From Bartonella clarridgeiae ATCC 51734 (GTDB lineage Bacteria > Pseudomonadota > Alphaproteobacteria > Rhizobiales > Rhizobiaceae), in assembly GCF_000518185.1 (NCBI RefSeq), contig NZ_JADC01000011.1:62001-126000 (forward strand): a DNA stretch of 64,000 nucleotides, given 5' to 3'. A program made the position numbers and the translations under genes. The notes beneath the pieces are model-generated. The model saw nothing but the letters and a program-made list of their open reading frames with translations, ran no database searches and was not told the DNA's origin. Shown piece by piece: positions 10,656 to 21,395 of this stretch (its first letter is position 1; each line of letters opens with the position of its first letter).

Positions 10656-12136
10656 TGTTCTACTCTCACAGGTGAATTGGTAACCCTATCAACAACTTCT
10701 GGACGAGAAACATCAACCACACCATTCCATCCTCCTCCTAATGCTTTCATCAGTGCAATATAATGTTTAGCCAGAGCAATACGGCTATCCCTCAGTGACA
10801 TTTGTGAAGAATAATAGGAACGATAAGCATTGAGTAATTCTAGGAAACTGGTATTCCCACTTTCAAAAAGGCCTTGCGAAAGCTGCAATGAATGTGAATA
10901 AGCTGAATTTGCAGCCAAAAGCTTTTTTAAACGCTGTTGTTCTTTATACAACTGCACCAATGCATTCTCTACTTCTTCTAAAGCCCCCAACACTGCTGCT
11001 CGATAAGTAATAAAAGCCTGATCACGCTGAGCACGTGCTACAGCAACAGAAGCAACCACTTGCCCCCCATTAAAAAAAGGAAAACGAAGATTTGGCCCAA
11101 AAGACCAACCAATCGTTGAACTTTTCGCCAATTGACCAATGGATTCTGCTGTTGTGGAAATATTACCCGTTAAGCTTAATGAAGGATAACGATCTGCTTC
11201 GCGTTGACCAATCCGCGCTGTTGCTTGAGCATACTGACGCTCTGCACGTCGTAAATCTGGACGTGTTAACAAAATATCAGCTGGAATTCCTACAGAGATT
11301 GGCCATTTTGGCTGTGGAATCTGCTTTTTTTTAGCACCTTTTTGCAAAAAGTCCTGCAATGCGAGAGGCACACGCCCAGTTAAAACGGAAAGACGATGAA
11401 TACTCATCGATAAATTTGCTTCCATCTGTAAGATATCTGCCTCTGTATTGATCATTTGCGCTTGCGCATTTGAATTATCCAGCTCTGAAATATCACCGGC
11501 TTCTAATTTAGCCCCCATTAATTTAGCAGTTTTATGCTGCAACGCAGCAATAGAGCGTGCAATCGACAGTTTTTGTTGCCAACCACGCATTTCAACATAA
11601 TTCGTTGCAATATCTCCTAAAAGAGTGACCATCGTAGCCCGTAGATCCTCCACAGTCGCATCAAGACCATAACCTGCCGCTTCAACTGCTCGTTTATGCC
11701 CTCCAAAAAGATCAAGCTCCCAGCTTGCATCAAAACCACCGCGATATTGTCTTAAAGAAATATCGGGCTGGCTAGAACTATGATTGCCTAGAATTAAACT
11801 TGAAACACTCGGTGAAAGATATCCTGTTGCTTGTCCTAAACTAGCCCGTGCTTCACGAACCCGCGCTTTAGCAACTGCAACACTATTATTTGCAGCAATT
11901 GCATCATTAATAAGCTCATCTAAAACCAGGTCATTAAAATTTCGCCACCAGCCCGCAAGCGCAACCGGATGCTCAGAGGTTTGTACAGAAAAATGTTGCC
12001 CCCAAATTGCTGGAACAGAAAAAGATGTCTTATGATAATCAGGACCAACAACACACCCTGGCAAAACAAAAAAAACAGAAAAAAAAGGATACAACAATCC
12101 TTTCAATAAAATCTGTTTTAAATTACTGATCCCCAT
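10652..12136 (-). CDS. NodT/TolC-type outer-membrane efflux lipoprotein
   Basis: A 494-residue outer-membrane factor of the RND/ABC efflux type (NodT family). The N-terminus has a lipoprotein signal ending VLPGC (Cys about 28), followed by VGPDYHK, typical of NodT/OprM proteins. Two repeated OEP domains with long amphipathic helices fill the rest, including ARVREARASLGQATGY and the TRPDLRRAERQ segment near residues 290-300, a family hallmark. It leads the operon with macA and macB, so all three layers of the pump come from one transcript. Length is normal. Confidence 0.93.
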   Translation of the reverse strand: MGISNLKQILLKGLLYPFFSVFFVLPGCVVGPDYHKTSFSVPAIWGQHFSVQTSEHPVALAGWWRNFNDLVLDELINDAIAANNSVAVAKARVREARASLGQATGYLSPSVSSLILGNHSSSQPDISLRQYRGGFDASWELDLFGGHKRAVEAAGYGLDATVEDLRATMVTLLGDIATNYVEMRGWQQKLSIARSIAALQHKTAKLMGAKLEAGDISELDNSNAQAQMINTEADILQMEANLSMSIHRLSVLTGRVPLALQDFLQKGAKKKQIPQPKWPISVGIPADILLTRPDLRRAERQYAQATARIGQREADRYPSLSLTGNISTTAESIGQLAKSSTIGWSFGPNLRFPFFNGGQVVASVAVARAQRDQAFITYRAAVLGALEEVENALVQLYKEQQRLKKLLAANSAYSHSLQLSQGLFESGNTSFLELLNAYRSYYSSQMSLRDSRIALAKHYIALMKALGGGWNGVVDVSRPEVVDRVTNSPVRVEQ

Positions 12137-12190
12137 TTATTCCTCAGCATTTTTCGAAAATCAATCCATTACATTTTCTTCATTCAATGC

Positions 12191-13009
12191 TTATTTTAAA
12201 TTTCCTGAAAAATCAAATAAAGTTTGTACTGGAACATGGTCTGAAGGCTGAGACCACCCTCGTGCATCACGAAAAATTACAAGATCCTTAACAAAAGCCG
12301 CTAAATTTGGCGAAGACCAAACATGATCGAGCCGTCGACCGCGATCAGCAAGTGCCCAATCGCGTGCACGATAACTCCACCACGTATAAAGCTTGATAGG
12401 AACTGGAAATTTCATTCGCATCAGATCAACCCACCCACCTTCACGACATAAAGCTTGTAAACGCTCTGTCTCAATCGGCGTATGGCTTACAACTTTCAAT
12501 AATTGCTTATGAGACCAAACATCCTCTGGCAAAGGAGCAATATTAAGATCACCCAACAAAAGAGACTCTAACCCATCTTCTTGATCTGCACGGATAGAAG
12601 ACATTTCTTCTAAGAAATCAAGCTTATGACGAAATTTTTCATTCTTGTTTACATCAGGTTCATCCCCACCGGCAGGAATATAAAAATTATGAATTCGAAT
12701 TCTCCTCCCATGAAGTTCAATAACAACTGAAAGGTGGCGACAATCTTCCTTGTGACAAAAGAAACGCTTTTCAACACTGACAAAAGGCAAACGAGAAATG
12801 ATCGCTACACCATGATAAGACTTTTGACCGTTCAACGCGATATATTGATACCCTGCTGCTTCAAAAAACTCGCGTGGAAATAAATCATCTGAACATTTTG
12901 TTTCTTGTAGACATAAAATATCTACAGAACAAATATCTAAATATTGAAGAACCTGTGAAAGACGAAAACGAATGGAATTAATATTCCAAGTAGCGATATG
13001 AAAAAGCAT
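12191..13009 (-). CDS. xthA: Exodeoxyribonuclease III (AP endonuclease)
   Basis: A 272-residue DNA repair nuclease of the ExoIII/APE1 family. It cleaves at abasic sites and has 3'-5' exonuclease activity. Catalytic motifs are visible: WNINSIR at the start, LQETK (metal-binding Glu), YHGVAI, LGDLNIAP (Asp/Asn) and the terminal SDHVPV (Asp-His). Length is normal. The ATG shares one base with the TAA of upstream lolA (TAATG), so translation is likely coupled. Confidence 0.96.
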   Translation of the reverse strand: MLFHIATWNINSIRFRLSQVLQYLDICSVDILCLQETKCSDDLFPREFFEAAGYQYIALNGQKSYHGVAIISRLPFVSVEKRFFCHKEDCRHLSVVIELHGRRIRIHNFYIPAGGDEPDVNKNEKFRHKLDFLEEMSSIRADQEDGLESLLLGDLNIAPLPEDVWSHKQLLKVVSHTPIETERLQALCREGGWVDLMRMKFPVPIKLYTWWSYRARDWALADRGRRLDHVWSSPNLAAFVKDLVIFRDARGWSQPSDHVPVQTLFDFSGNLK

Positions 13010-13641
13010 TAATTGTTATTCCGACTCCGCGACATCACAGTATTTTTATAAGGAATTTTAAACATTCCATCAGCAAATCTAACGTTTGTTCGTACATTCA
13101 TCACTTGAACAGTAGTTTCTAAATTCTGCTGATCAAGAATCGTCCATTGCCGCAACGCATAACTTTGAGAATCAAAAATCATTTTTATCTGTCCTTTGCC
13201 AATCGTTTTATCCCGTAGAACAATCATTACTGCCCCCGGATCCTCACGAAATGCTAATAAATTTGCTGATGATAAACTAATTGTATCACCCAATAAAAGC
13301 TTCATTGGTGTTTGAGAAAGCTGATAAAAGCTCCACGTATTTAAAGCGCGATTGTTAACCCCTACAGATTTGCCATCTGCGACAATCTGCAGCGGCACTC
13401 CCTTGTAACTAAAACGAATCTTCCCTGGACGCTCCAAATAAAATGTTCCCTTAGTTATTTTTCCCTTTGGACTAAATTGAATAAAATCACCCGTCATCGT
13501 TTTGATAGCCGCAAAATGATTAGCAATATTCTGAGCTCGAACCAATTGCTTCGCTGACTGCGAAAAAGCAGAACCAATCAACAACAAAAATAAAAAAATA
13601 ACATTAAACGCTCTTCTCAATGACAAAAAATAAACCCTCAT
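13009..13641 (-). CDS. lolA: Outer-membrane lipoprotein carrier LolA
   Basis: Periplasmic chaperone that ferries lipoproteins from LolCDE to the outer membrane. The protein of about 210 residues has a signal peptide with a hydrophobic core FNVIFLFLLLIGSAFS, followed by a LolA domain with FIQFSPKGKITKGTFYLERPGKIRF and a VADGKSVGVNNR segment. I place the start at ATG 13641 because a GAGGAG ribosome binding site lies eight bases upstream; a GTG at 13647 is in frame but too close to that site. It is followed directly by xth and preceded by ftsK on the same strand, the usual rhizobial order ftsK-lolA-xth. Confidence 0.93.
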   Translation of the reverse strand: MRVYFLSLRRAFNVIFLFLLLIGSAFSQSAKQLVRAQNIANHFAAIKTMTGDFIQFSPKGKITKGTFYLERPGKIRFSYKGVPLQIVADGKSVGVNNRALNTWSFYQLSQTPMKLLLGDTISLSSANLLAFREDPGAVMIVLRDKTIGKGQIKMIFDSQSYALRQWTILDQQNLETTVQVMNVRTNVRFADGMFKIPYKNTVMSRSRNNN

Positions 13642-13722
13642 ACACAACGCTCCTCATGTGCTCACCATATTCTATTGATTTTTTATATAAACAACAGATG
13701 GTTATGTGTTAAAAAACTTTAT

Positions 13723-16143
13723 TTAAAATGGTTCCTCTATAGTAGGCACCAAAATTTCTCGTTTTCCTGCATGATTAGCTGAGCTAATAATCCCTTCTTC
13801 TTCCATCCGTTCAATCAATGAAGCAGCACGATTATAGCCAATACCCAAACGACGTTGAATATAAGAAGTTGAAGCTTTACGATCACGCAGGACTACCATC
13901 ACAGCCTGCCTATAAGGTTCATCTTCTAATGAAGAAACAGATGAAACATCACTCTCACGATCTGCAACTTCTTGTGTAATAATCTCCAAATAATCAGGCT
14001 GTGCTTGCGCTTTCAGATGCGCAACAACCTGTTCAACTTCATCATCTGCCACAAAAGGCCCATGAATACGTTGAATACGTCCCCCTCCCATCATAAACAG
14101 CATATCTCCTTGCCCTAATAATTGTTCAGCTCCCTGTTCGCCAAGAATTGTCCGGCTATCGATCTTTGAACTCACAGAAAAAGAAATACGTGTTGGGAAA
14201 TTAGCTTTAATTGTTCCTGTAATCACATCGACCGAAGGACGTTGTGTTGCCATAATGACGTGGATACCAGCAGCACGTGCCATTTGCGCCAAACGTTGCA
14301 CTGCTCCTTCAATATCCTTACCAGCAACCATCATGAGATCTGCCATTTCATCAATAATAACAACGATATAAGGCAGAGGATTTAAATCGAGGGTTTCTGT
14401 TTCGTACAATGGTTCACCGGTTTTGTGGTCAAATCCAACCTGAACTGTCCGCGTCAATATTTCACCTTGTTTTTGTGCTTCTTTTAAACGAGTATTAAAT
14501 CCATCAATATTACGAACATTAACTTTTGACATTTTACTGTAGCGCTCTTCCATTTCACGCACGGCCCATTTAAGAGCAATCACTGCTTTTTTAGGATCTG
14601 TCACCACGGGCGTCAATAAATGAGGAATACCATCATAAATCGAAAGCTCGAGCATTTTAGGATCGACCATAATTAAGCGACATTGTTCAGGTGTTAAACG
14701 ATAAAGAAGCGACAAAATCATTGTATTAATAGCAACAGATTTACCCGATCCTGTCGTCCCTGCCACTAAAAGATGAGGCATTTTCGTTAAATCCGCAACA
14801 ACTGTTTCACCTCCTATTGTTTTACCCAATGCAAGCCCTAATTTTGCTTCGCTATCAAAGAATTCCCGTGCCTGTAAAATTTCCCGCAAATAAACTATCT
14901 GGCGCGACGTATTAGGCAACTCTATTCCAATAACATTACGCCCTGGGATTACAGCAACACGTGCCGAAATAGAACGCATTGAGCGAGCAATATCATCTGC
15001 TAACCCAATAATACGCGAAGATTTAATGCCAGCAGCTGGTTCAAATTCATACAAAGTCACAACTGGACCAGGACGTGCATCAATAATCTCTCCTTTGACT
15101 CCAAAATCCAATAAAATATTCTTAAGTTCCTGAGAATTGGCTTTTAAAATAGCAGGGGAAAGTCGCATATCTTTCGCTGCTGATGGAGGAACAGCGAGAT
15201 AATCCAAAAGTGGAAGGGTAAAACAATATTTCGAACGCGCTTTTGAAGACTTTAATACAGAGTTATTGGAAGCAGAAATAACCCTATTTTGGAAATCCTG
15301 AAATGCTTTTTTTTCATCAAAAAAAACGGGCTCAACTCGATTAAATGAGTTTTCCGTTTTTTCAAAAAAACTTATGAGCGAAAAAAAACGTCCAAAACGG
15401 GCTTGTAAAAAATAAAGAAAATGCAAAACTGCTCCAAAAGTTGTCGAGAAAAAACCACTACGGACTTCACTATTAGAATATTCTTCATTTTCTAATGTCT
15501 CAAAAACTGGATCCACATGAACCAATTCGTTTTCGCTTTTATCGACCTGACGTCGCCACGCTACATTGCCAGCAAAAATAGCCATTATAAAACTGACAAA
15601 CGCTAAAAAAATACCCCACAACACGCTCTCTATAGGGGAAGAAAAAGAGAATAAAAACAAAGAAACAACATTTAAAATCTTATCTCCCCAAACGCCCCCA
15701 AGACCTATTGGCAATGGCCAGTTTGTAAAAGACGCAAAAGGGGTCATTAAAGCAAATGCAGCGGTAAACCAAATCGTTGAAATCAACCATAAGAAAAGGC
15801 GAAAAATAAAATTATGGATATCTTTTTGTGCAAGTAACAAAAGTGACCAAAATAATGGAGGTAACAAAATACCAAGACTTGCCAAACCAAAAAGTTGCAT
15901 AGCAAGATCTGAAAAAACCGCACCAGGCCATCCCATAAGATTCTTGATCTGATTAGTATTGGCATAAGTCAATGATGGATCTGCAAAATTCCATGTCGCC
16001 AAAGCTAAAACACAAAAAATAAAGAGTCCTAGAAGACTCAGCCCAATCAAAACTCCTATTTGTCGCAACAATATTTCAATAAAGCGCAAATTCCGATATT
16101 CTGGCTTTTTTGGCAAATCATAAAGAGAAGAACCCTGATGCAT
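13723..16143 (-). CDS. ftsK: DNA translocase FtsK
   Basis: An 806-residue septal DNA pump that clears chromosome ends and activates XerCD. There are several N-terminal transmembrane segments within residues 30-215, a shortened low-complexity linker, an alpha/beta motor with Walker A VAGTTGSGKSVAINTM (about 470) and Walker B IVVIIDEMADLM, and a C-terminal gamma winged-helix domain (about 740-800, with STSYIQRRLGIGYNRAA) that reads polar KOPS sites. Length is normal for Rhizobiales. XerC is encoded at 25.0 kb in this window. A 579-residue-scale linker as in E. coli is absent, as expected for the group. Confidence 0.97.
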   Translation of the reverse strand: MHQGSSLYDLPKKPEYRNLRFIEILLRQIGVLIGLSLLGLFIFCVLALATWNFADPSLTYANTNQIKNLMGWPGAVFSDLAMQLFGLASLGILLPPLFWSLLLLAQKDIHNFIFRLFLWLISTIWFTAAFALMTPFASFTNWPLPIGLGGVWGDKILNVVSLFLFSFSSPIESVLWGIFLAFVSFIMAIFAGNVAWRRQVDKSENELVHVDPVFETLENEEYSNSEVRSGFFSTTFGAVLHFLYFLQARFGRFFSLISFFEKTENSFNRVEPVFFDEKKAFQDFQNRVISASNNSVLKSSKARSKYCFTLPLLDYLAVPPSAAKDMRLSPAILKANSQELKNILLDFGVKGEIIDARPGPVVTLYEFEPAAGIKSSRIIGLADDIARSMRSISARVAVIPGRNVIGIELPNTSRQIVYLREILQAREFFDSEAKLGLALGKTIGGETVVADLTKMPHLLVAGTTGSGKSVAINTMILSLLYRLTPEQCRLIMVDPKMLELSIYDGIPHLLTPVVTDPKKAVIALKWAVREMEERYSKMSKVNVRNIDGFNTRLKEAQKQGEILTRTVQVGFDHKTGEPLYETETLDLNPLPYIVVIIDEMADLMMVAGKDIEGAVQRLAQMARAAGIHVIMATQRPSVDVITGTIKANFPTRISFSVSSKIDSRTILGEQGAEQLLGQGDMLFMMGGGRIQRIHGPFVADDEVEQVVAHLKAQAQPDYLEIITQEVADRESDVSSVSSLEDEPYRQAVMVVLRDRKASTSYIQRRLGIGYNRAASLIERMEEEGIISSANHAGKREILVPTIEEPF

Positions 16144-16334
16144 TCATCAATCCTAAACATAAAACCCTTAACACAAGAGTTATATCTAAAATTTGTAACA
16201 TAAAAAATATTAATACAGTTTTAACCAATATAATCACAACAATTTCTCTTTAAGACTGCACAAAAAGTGATAATAAGGTCATATCAATATCAATTAAGAT
16301 TAAATAAACTGCCCACACAAGTGAAAGAAACAGA

Positions 16335-17579
16335 GTGACTTCCCACATCGATCAAACAATAAAACAATGTGATCTTCTTATTGGAGGCGGTGCAGCTGTT
16401 GGCTTGACACTTGCCGTGGCTCTCAAACATGCTGCTCCTGAGCTGAGAATAAATGTTGTTGATGCCACTTCCCAAGGAAAAACATCTACCAAAAATACAC
16501 AAGCATTTGCTCTTGCTGCTGCTTCTATTCGTATGCTTGAACAACTACAGTGCTGGAAGCATATCAAACCTTATGCCCAACCTATCCATTCAATGACCAT
16601 CACCGATGCACGCATCAATGATCCGATCAAACCAACTTTTTTAACATTTGAAGGAGATATAACACCCGATGAGCCCTTTGCGAGTATGGTTGAAAATAAA
16701 AGGCTCATCAGTGCTTTAAAAAAACGTGCAAAAGATCTAGATATCTCTTTTATCGAAAATACCACTGTCGTTCATTTTCACCAAGAAAACTTCCATACAA
16801 CAGTCACCTTAAGTAATAAAGAAATTTGGCAAACAAAATTGCTGGTGGCAGCGAATGGAGCACACTCTACATTACGGGAAAAAGCCGGTCTTAAAAGCTT
16901 TTCTCACTCTTATGCACAAACAGCAATTACATGCATTATCGAACATGAAAAATCCCATCATGGTCAAGCAATCCAACATTTCTTCCCCGCTGGACCTTTT
17001 GCTCTTCTACCTCTCAAAGGCAACCGATTGGCTATTGTATGGAATGAAAAACACCATACTGCTCAATATTATCTTAAAGCTGATGCCTTGATTTTTGAAG
17101 AGGAAATTGAAAAACGTATTGGTCATCAATTTGGAAAAATCTCTTGGAATGGCGAACGCCAAGCATTTCCCCTAGTCCTTTCTTTAACAGACCATTGCAT
17201 CAAACCTCGTTTTGCTCTCATAGGAGATGCTGCCCATACAATACATCCGATTGCAGGACAAGGACTCAATCTAGGGCTTCGTGATAGCGCTGCTTTAGCA
17301 GAAGTCATTATTGAAACAGCACGATTAGGTCTTGATATTGGATCAATGACAGCTCTCGAACGTTATCAAAGTTGGCGACGTTTTGAAACTGTGCGAATGG
17401 CTCTCAGTAATGACTGGATCAACAGACTCTTTTCTAATGATATCTTACTCTTGCGCATATTTCGCGATGTTGGCCTTGGACTTATTAATCAGATGCCAAA
17501 AATGAAAAAATATCTTATTCAAGAAGCCTCTGGCCTCACTTATAATGCACCCCGTCTTCTCCGTGGGCTCCCACTCTAA
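16335..17579 (+). CDS. UbiH/UbiF-family FAD-dependent ubiquinone hydroxylase
   Basis: A 414-residue flavin monooxygenase of the UbiH/UbiF/UbiI group, which hydroxylates the ubiquinone ring. The FAD dinucleotide motif is LIGGGAAVGLTLAVAL (about 15-30), with Ala-Ala where the family usually has a Gly or Leu. The second FAD motif ALIGDAAHTIHPIAGQGLNLGLRD lies at about 295-318. GTG 16335 is the start because an upstream GTG runs into a stop after a few codons. Which ring position is modified cannot be told; alphaproteobacteria often use one enzyme (UbiL or UbiH type) for more than one position. It converges on sdhB. Confidence 0.88.
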   Translation: MTSHIDQTIKQCDLLIGGGAAVGLTLAVALKHAAPELRINVVDATSQGKTSTKNTQAFALAAASIRMLEQLQCWKHIKPYAQPIHSMTITDARINDPIKPTFLTFEGDITPDEPFASMVENKRLISALKKRAKDLDISFIENTTVVHFHQENFHTTVTLSNKEIWQTKLLVAANGAHSTLREKAGLKSFSHSYAQTAITCIIEHEKSHHGQAIQHFFPAGPFALLPLKGNRLAIVWNEKHHTAQYYLKADALIFEEEIEKRIGHQFGKISWNGERQAFPLVLSLTDHCIKPRFALIGDAAHTIHPIAGQGLNLGLRDSAALAEVIIETARLGLDIGSMTALERYQSWRRFETVRMALSNDWINRLFSNDILLLRIFRDVGLGLINQMPKMKKYLIQEASGLTYNAPRLLRGLPL

Positions 17580-17947
17580 AAACTTAAAATCAACCCCTTA
17601 AATTTTCTATTTTTAAACAGAAAGTACTAATGTTTTATCTAAAATTTAAAGTCTACATTTTTTATATATTTAAAATAAAGACCAACAAATAACATCAGAT
17701 TTTCGACATAAATACAGTTTCAAATAGAAATCAAATTTAAAAACTCTAATGTTTCAGCATATCATTTTTAATACATTTAAAGCTCAATTCGTTAGCAATA
17801 GTATGATGAAAATCTTTTGCAAACTTCCTCTCAGCCAATTTGCATAACAGTAAATATACAAAAGATTTTATACCTACGTCTGATCCAATTTTATAAAGAA
17901 CACACATGCGCAAAAAAGCATATATACTCTTTTTAACTGATAAACCT
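17580..17947. other. Convergent spacer between ubiH-like gene and sdhB
   Basis: This 368-base AT-rich gap separates the converging ubiH-like and sdhB genes. I see no RNA gene, repeat or strong terminator hairpin. A short minus-strand open frame (17746-17988) starts inside sdhB and resembles no family I know, so I do not call it a gene; it may be gene debris. Confidence 0.5.
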
Positions 17948-18727
17948 TTAAAGACGTCGTTCAACCATAAGCTTTTTAATTTCAGCAATTGCCTTAGCTG
18001 GATTTAAACCCTTCGGGCAGGTTTGTGTACAATTCATAATCGTGTGACACCGATAAAGCCGAAAAGGATCTTCTAAATTATCAAGACGCTCACCGCTCAT
18101 TTCATCACGAGAATCAATAATCCAGCGATAAGCCTGCAGTAAAACAGCAGGCCCTAAATAACGATCACCATTCCACCAATAACTTGGACAAGACGTTTGA
18201 CAGCATGCACAAAGGATACACTCATAAAGACCATCAATTTTCTGACGATCAGAATAGCTTTGTAACCATTCTTTTGCAGGTTCAGGAGAAACAGTTTTCA
18301 GCCAAGGTTCAATGGCACGATGCTGTGCATAAAAACGCTTTAAATCAGGAACCAAATCTTTTACAATAGGCATAGAAGGTAGTGGATACACTTTGATTGG
18401 ATGTTTTACATCGTCCATTCCCTTAGTACAAGCCAATGTATTGGTTCCATCAATATTCATCGCACATGAACCACAAATGCCCTCACGGCATGACCGACGG
18501 ATTGTTAAAGTTGGGTCAATATGATTCTTAATAAATAAGAGTCCATCAAGAATCATCGGACCACAAACTGAACGATCCACATAATAAGTATCAAGATGAG
18601 GATTATCCTCATCATCAGGTGACCAACGATAAATATGAAATTCTGTTAAATGCGTAGCACCTTCAGGTTTAGGCCAAACTTTTCCAGCTTTAACTTGAGA
18701 ATTTTTGGGAAGCCTAATTTGTACCAT
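17948..18727 (-). CDS. sdhB: Succinate dehydrogenase iron-sulfur subunit
   Basis: A 259-residue electron-transfer subunit of complex II. The [2Fe-2S] cysteines lie in [16 protein letters not shown] and the following TLAC (about 79-105). The [4Fe-4S] and [3Fe-4S] ligands are [12 protein letters not shown] (about 170) and [17 protein letters not shown] (about 228). All expected cysteines are present. It is the last gene of sdhCDAB, starting 14 bases after the sdhA stop. Together with SdhA it forms the matrix-side arm that passes electrons from FADH2 to ubiquinone. Confidence 0.97.
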   Translation of the reverse strand: MVQIRLPKNSQVKAGKVWPKPEGATHLTEFHIYRWSPDDEDNPHLDTYYVDRSVCGPMILDGLLFIKNHIDPTLTIRRSCREGICGSCAMNIDGTNTLACTKGMDDVKHPIKVYPLPSMPIVKDLVPDLKRFYAQHRAIEPWLKTVSPEPAKEWLQSYSDRQKIDGLYECILCACCQTSCPSYWWNGDRYLGPAVLLQAYRWIIDSRDEMSGERLDNLEDPFRLYRCHTIMNCTQTCPKGLNPAKAIAEIKKLMVERRL

Positions 18728-18741
18728 AACTCACTTTTCCC

Positions 18742-20586
18742 TTAGTAAATGCGCTTTTTAGGCATAATGCGCTTTAAATCTATACCACCATCCTCTTGGG
18801 ACGTTAATGGATCAATATGAACAGGACGATATGATAATGTCACCTTCCCATCTTTTGACAAATGCGAAAGTGTGTGACGACGCCAATTTTTATCATCACG
18901 CTCTGGATAATCTTCTCGTGCATGCGCGCCACGGCTTTCCAAACGAGCAGCTGCAGAATAAACAGTCGTGATTGCATTGGCCATCAAATTTTCAAGCTCT
19001 AATGTTTCCACTAAATCAGAATTCCAAATAAGTGAACGGTCTGTCACTTTAAGGTCAGAAAGTTCATCCCAAATTTTACTTACCCGTTGGCATCCTTGTT
19101 CTAAAGAATTTGCTGTACGGAATACCGCAGCATCCTCTTGCATTGCACGTTGCATTTTTTCACGTAGCATAGCTGTTGGAATCTGTCCTTGAGCAAAGCG
19201 TAAACGGTCAAAACGTGCTATAATTTCATCAACTGCGGTCTCATTAATAGCTGGAATCTCTGCATTGCGATCTATGACTTCGCCTGCACGAATTGCAGCA
19301 GCACGTCCAAATACCACTAAATCAATTAATGAATTTGATCCTAAACGATTAGCACCATGAACAGATGCACATCCTGCCTCACCGACGGCCATCAAACCTG
19401 GTTGAACACGATCAGGAGAATCAGCTGTTGGGTTTAAAACTTCCCCGTAATAGTTGGTAGGAATACCGCCCATATTATAATGAACTGTTGGTAAAACAGG
19501 AACTGGCTCTTTGGTCAAATCGACCCCTGCAAAAATTCGGGCTGATTCAGAAATCCCTGGTAAACGCTCATGCAATATGGCGGGATCGATATGATTAAGC
19601 ACCAAATGAATATGATCTTTTTTCGCACCAACACCACGCCCTTCACGAATTTCAAGTGTTATACAACGGGAAACTAAATCACGTGAAGCTAAATCCTTAA
19701 AGGATGGCGCATAACGTTCCATAAAGCGCTCACCTTCAGAATTAACTAAATAACCACCTTCACCACGTGCACCTTCTGTGATTAAGCAACCAGAACCGTA
19801 AATACCTGTAGGATGGAATTGAACAAATTCCATATCCTGAAGCGGTAATCCAGCCCGTGCAATCATTCCGCCACCATCCCCTGTACATGTATGAGCTGAC
19901 GTCGCTGAAAAATAAGCTCGTCCATAACCGCCAGTTGCAAGAACAACCATCTTTGCAGAAAAACGATGGATTGTACCATCATCAAGATTCCAAGCCACAA
20001 CACCTGTACACACCCCATCTGTCATAATCAAATCAAGCGCAAAATATTCGATAAAAAACTGCGCATTATGCTTAAGGCTTTGCCCATAAAGCGTATGCAA
20101 AATTGCATGACCAGTACGATCAGCTGCTGCACAAGTGCGTTGGACCGGTGGCCCTTCCCCAAATTCTGTGGTATGACCACCAAAAGGACGTTGATAAATC
20201 TTTCCTTCTTGTGTCCGTGAAAAAGGAACTCCATAATGTTCTAGCTCATAAACAGCAGCGGGTGCATTTCGGACTAAATATTCCATTGCATCGGTATCAC
20301 CGAGCCAATCAGAACCTTTCACTGTATCATATAAATGCCATTGCCAATTATCAGGCCCCATATTCGATAAAGATGCAGCAATACCGCCTTGTGCCGCAAC
20401 CGTGTGTGATCGAGTTGGGAAAACTTTTGTGATACATGCTGTTCTTAATCCTTGCTCAGCCATACCGAGAGTTGCACGTAAACCAGCTCCCCCAGCTCCA
20501 ATAACAACAACATCAAATTTATGATCTACATAGCTATATGCAGCATGCCCCACTCTAGCACCTAGAGATGATATTGCATTTACCAT
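18742..20586 (-). CDS. sdhA: Succinate dehydrogenase flavoprotein subunit
   Basis: A 614-residue catalytic subunit of complex II that oxidises succinate to fumarate. The FAD motif [17 protein letters not shown] lies at about residues 30-46, the covalent-flavin His is in [10 protein letters not shown], and the active-site segments HPTGIYGSG and [19 protein letters not shown] are intact. The ATG at 20586 gives the normal rhizobial start MVNAISSLG; the frame is open farther upstream into the sdhD end but without support. It lies five bases after sdhD. The SdhE/SdhAF4-type assembly factor is encoded separately at 39.0 kb. Confidence 0.97.
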   Translation of the reverse strand: MVNAISSLGARVGHAAYSYVDHKFDVVVIGAGGAGLRATLGMAEQGLRTACITKVFPTRSHTVAAQGGIAASLSNMGPDNWQWHLYDTVKGSDWLGDTDAMEYLVRNAPAAVYELEHYGVPFSRTQEGKIYQRPFGGHTTEFGEGPPVQRTCAAADRTGHAILHTLYGQSLKHNAQFFIEYFALDLIMTDGVCTGVVAWNLDDGTIHRFSAKMVVLATGGYGRAYFSATSAHTCTGDGGGMIARAGLPLQDMEFVQFHPTGIYGSGCLITEGARGEGGYLVNSEGERFMERYAPSFKDLASRDLVSRCITLEIREGRGVGAKKDHIHLVLNHIDPAILHERLPGISESARIFAGVDLTKEPVPVLPTVHYNMGGIPTNYYGEVLNPTADSPDRVQPGLMAVGEAGCASVHGANRLGSNSLIDLVVFGRAAAIRAGEVIDRNAEIPAINETAVDEIIARFDRLRFAQGQIPTAMLREKMQRAMQEDAAVFRTANSLEQGCQRVSKIWDELSDLKVTDRSLIWNSDLVETLELENLMANAITTVYSAAARLESRGAHAREDYPERDDKNWRRHTLSHLSKDGKVTLSYRPVHIDPLTSQEDGGIDLKRIMPKKRIY

Positions 20587-20591
20587 ATTGT

Positions 20592-20978
20592 TCAAACCCC
20601 TAATGCGATTTTTAAAAGGGCAAACATCATTATACTGCCCAAAATAAAACAAAATAAAATATTCAACACAAAAAAGAATATTCGCATACCTTCATGTGGA
20701 ATATAATCTTCAATAACAACCTGCATACCAAGTTTCATGTAATAAAGACTTGAAAAAATCATTAATCCCATCAAAACTGTAACAATGGGATGTGAAAACC
20801 GCGAATGAACAACATTGTAATCTTTTCCCACGCATGACATAACAAGAATAATAAAAAATGTCCAAAGCAGCACATTGGCAAAACTTACCAGATTTTCTAA
20901 CCAAAAATGCTCTGTTCCTGTATGTGCACTACCAAAGCCCCGCACTTTTCCAAGTTCTGTTCGCAAATCTTTTTTCAT
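20592..20978 (-). CDS. sdhD: Succinate dehydrogenase membrane anchor SdhD
   Basis: A 128-residue membrane subunit with three transmembrane helices (about 32-50, 63-82 and 100-124). The family segment [10 protein letters not shown] (about 83-92) fixes the alignment and supports the assignment. The residue that in relatives is the His heme b ligand (His-x-x-Leu-Gly) is here Tyr80, codon TAC at 20739-20741. Quinone-site residues near IEDY are kept. It follows sdhC by 15 bases and precedes sdhA. Apart from the ligand change, length and topology are normal. Confidence 0.93.
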   Translation of the reverse strand: MKKDLRTELGKVRGFGSAHTGTEHFWLENLVSFANVLLWTFFIILVMSCVGKDYNVVHSRFSHPIVTVLMGLMIFSSLYYMKLGMQVVIEDYIPHEGMRIFFFVLNILFCFILGSIMMFALLKIALGV

Positions 20979-20993
20979 TTTTTCTACCTCTGG

Positions 20994-21395
20994 CTAAACA
21001 ACGCCATACCCAATGATCCAAATTGCAATAGTGACAATAAGGGAAATAAAAACTGTAGCCCAAGCAGTTGAGGTTGCTTTTTCTTTGGCTAAACAACAAG
21101 GATTCATATTCCAAACAATATGGCGAATACATCCAACCATATGATGAACTCCAGCCAATGTATAGAAAAATAAAAGACAAAGCCCAGGAAGAGACTCATA
21201 AATTTGGTTAATCATTCTGAATGCATTAGCTCCACAAGCAATTGACACTAACCAAAGAGCCAAAAAGAGCATCCCAAAATAAAGCATAACACCAGTTATA
21301 CGATGTGCTATCGAAATTGCCATAGTAATTGACCAACGATAAATACTGAGATGAGGAGAACGAGGGCGATCTTTTGTTGTAGTTGTCTCTATCAT
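20994..21395 (-). CDS. sdhC: Succinate dehydrogenase cytochrome b556 subunit SdhC
   Basis: A 133-residue membrane subunit with three helices. The signature RPRSPHLSIYRW near residue 9, followed by SIAHRITGVMLY, and the second signature HHMVGCIRHIVWN are present. The second His of HHMVG aligns with the E. coli SdhC heme ligand and is retained. I chose ATG 21395 (MIETTTTKDRPRSP) over an in-frame upstream ATG because it gives the standard rhizobial N-terminus. It is the first gene of sdhCDAB. Confidence 0.94.
   Translation of the reverse strand: MIETTTTKDRPRSPHLSIYRWSITMAISIAHRITGVMLYFGMLFLALWLVSIACGANAFRMINQIYESLPGLCLLFFYTLAGVHHMVGCIRHIVWNMNPCCLAKEKATSTAWATVFISLIVTIAIWIIGYGVV

Noticed and set aside
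17746-17988. 80-codon minus-strand open frame after sdhB
   Set aside because: It begins inside the sdhB coding region, lacks a ribosome binding site and matches no family; more likely debris or chance.
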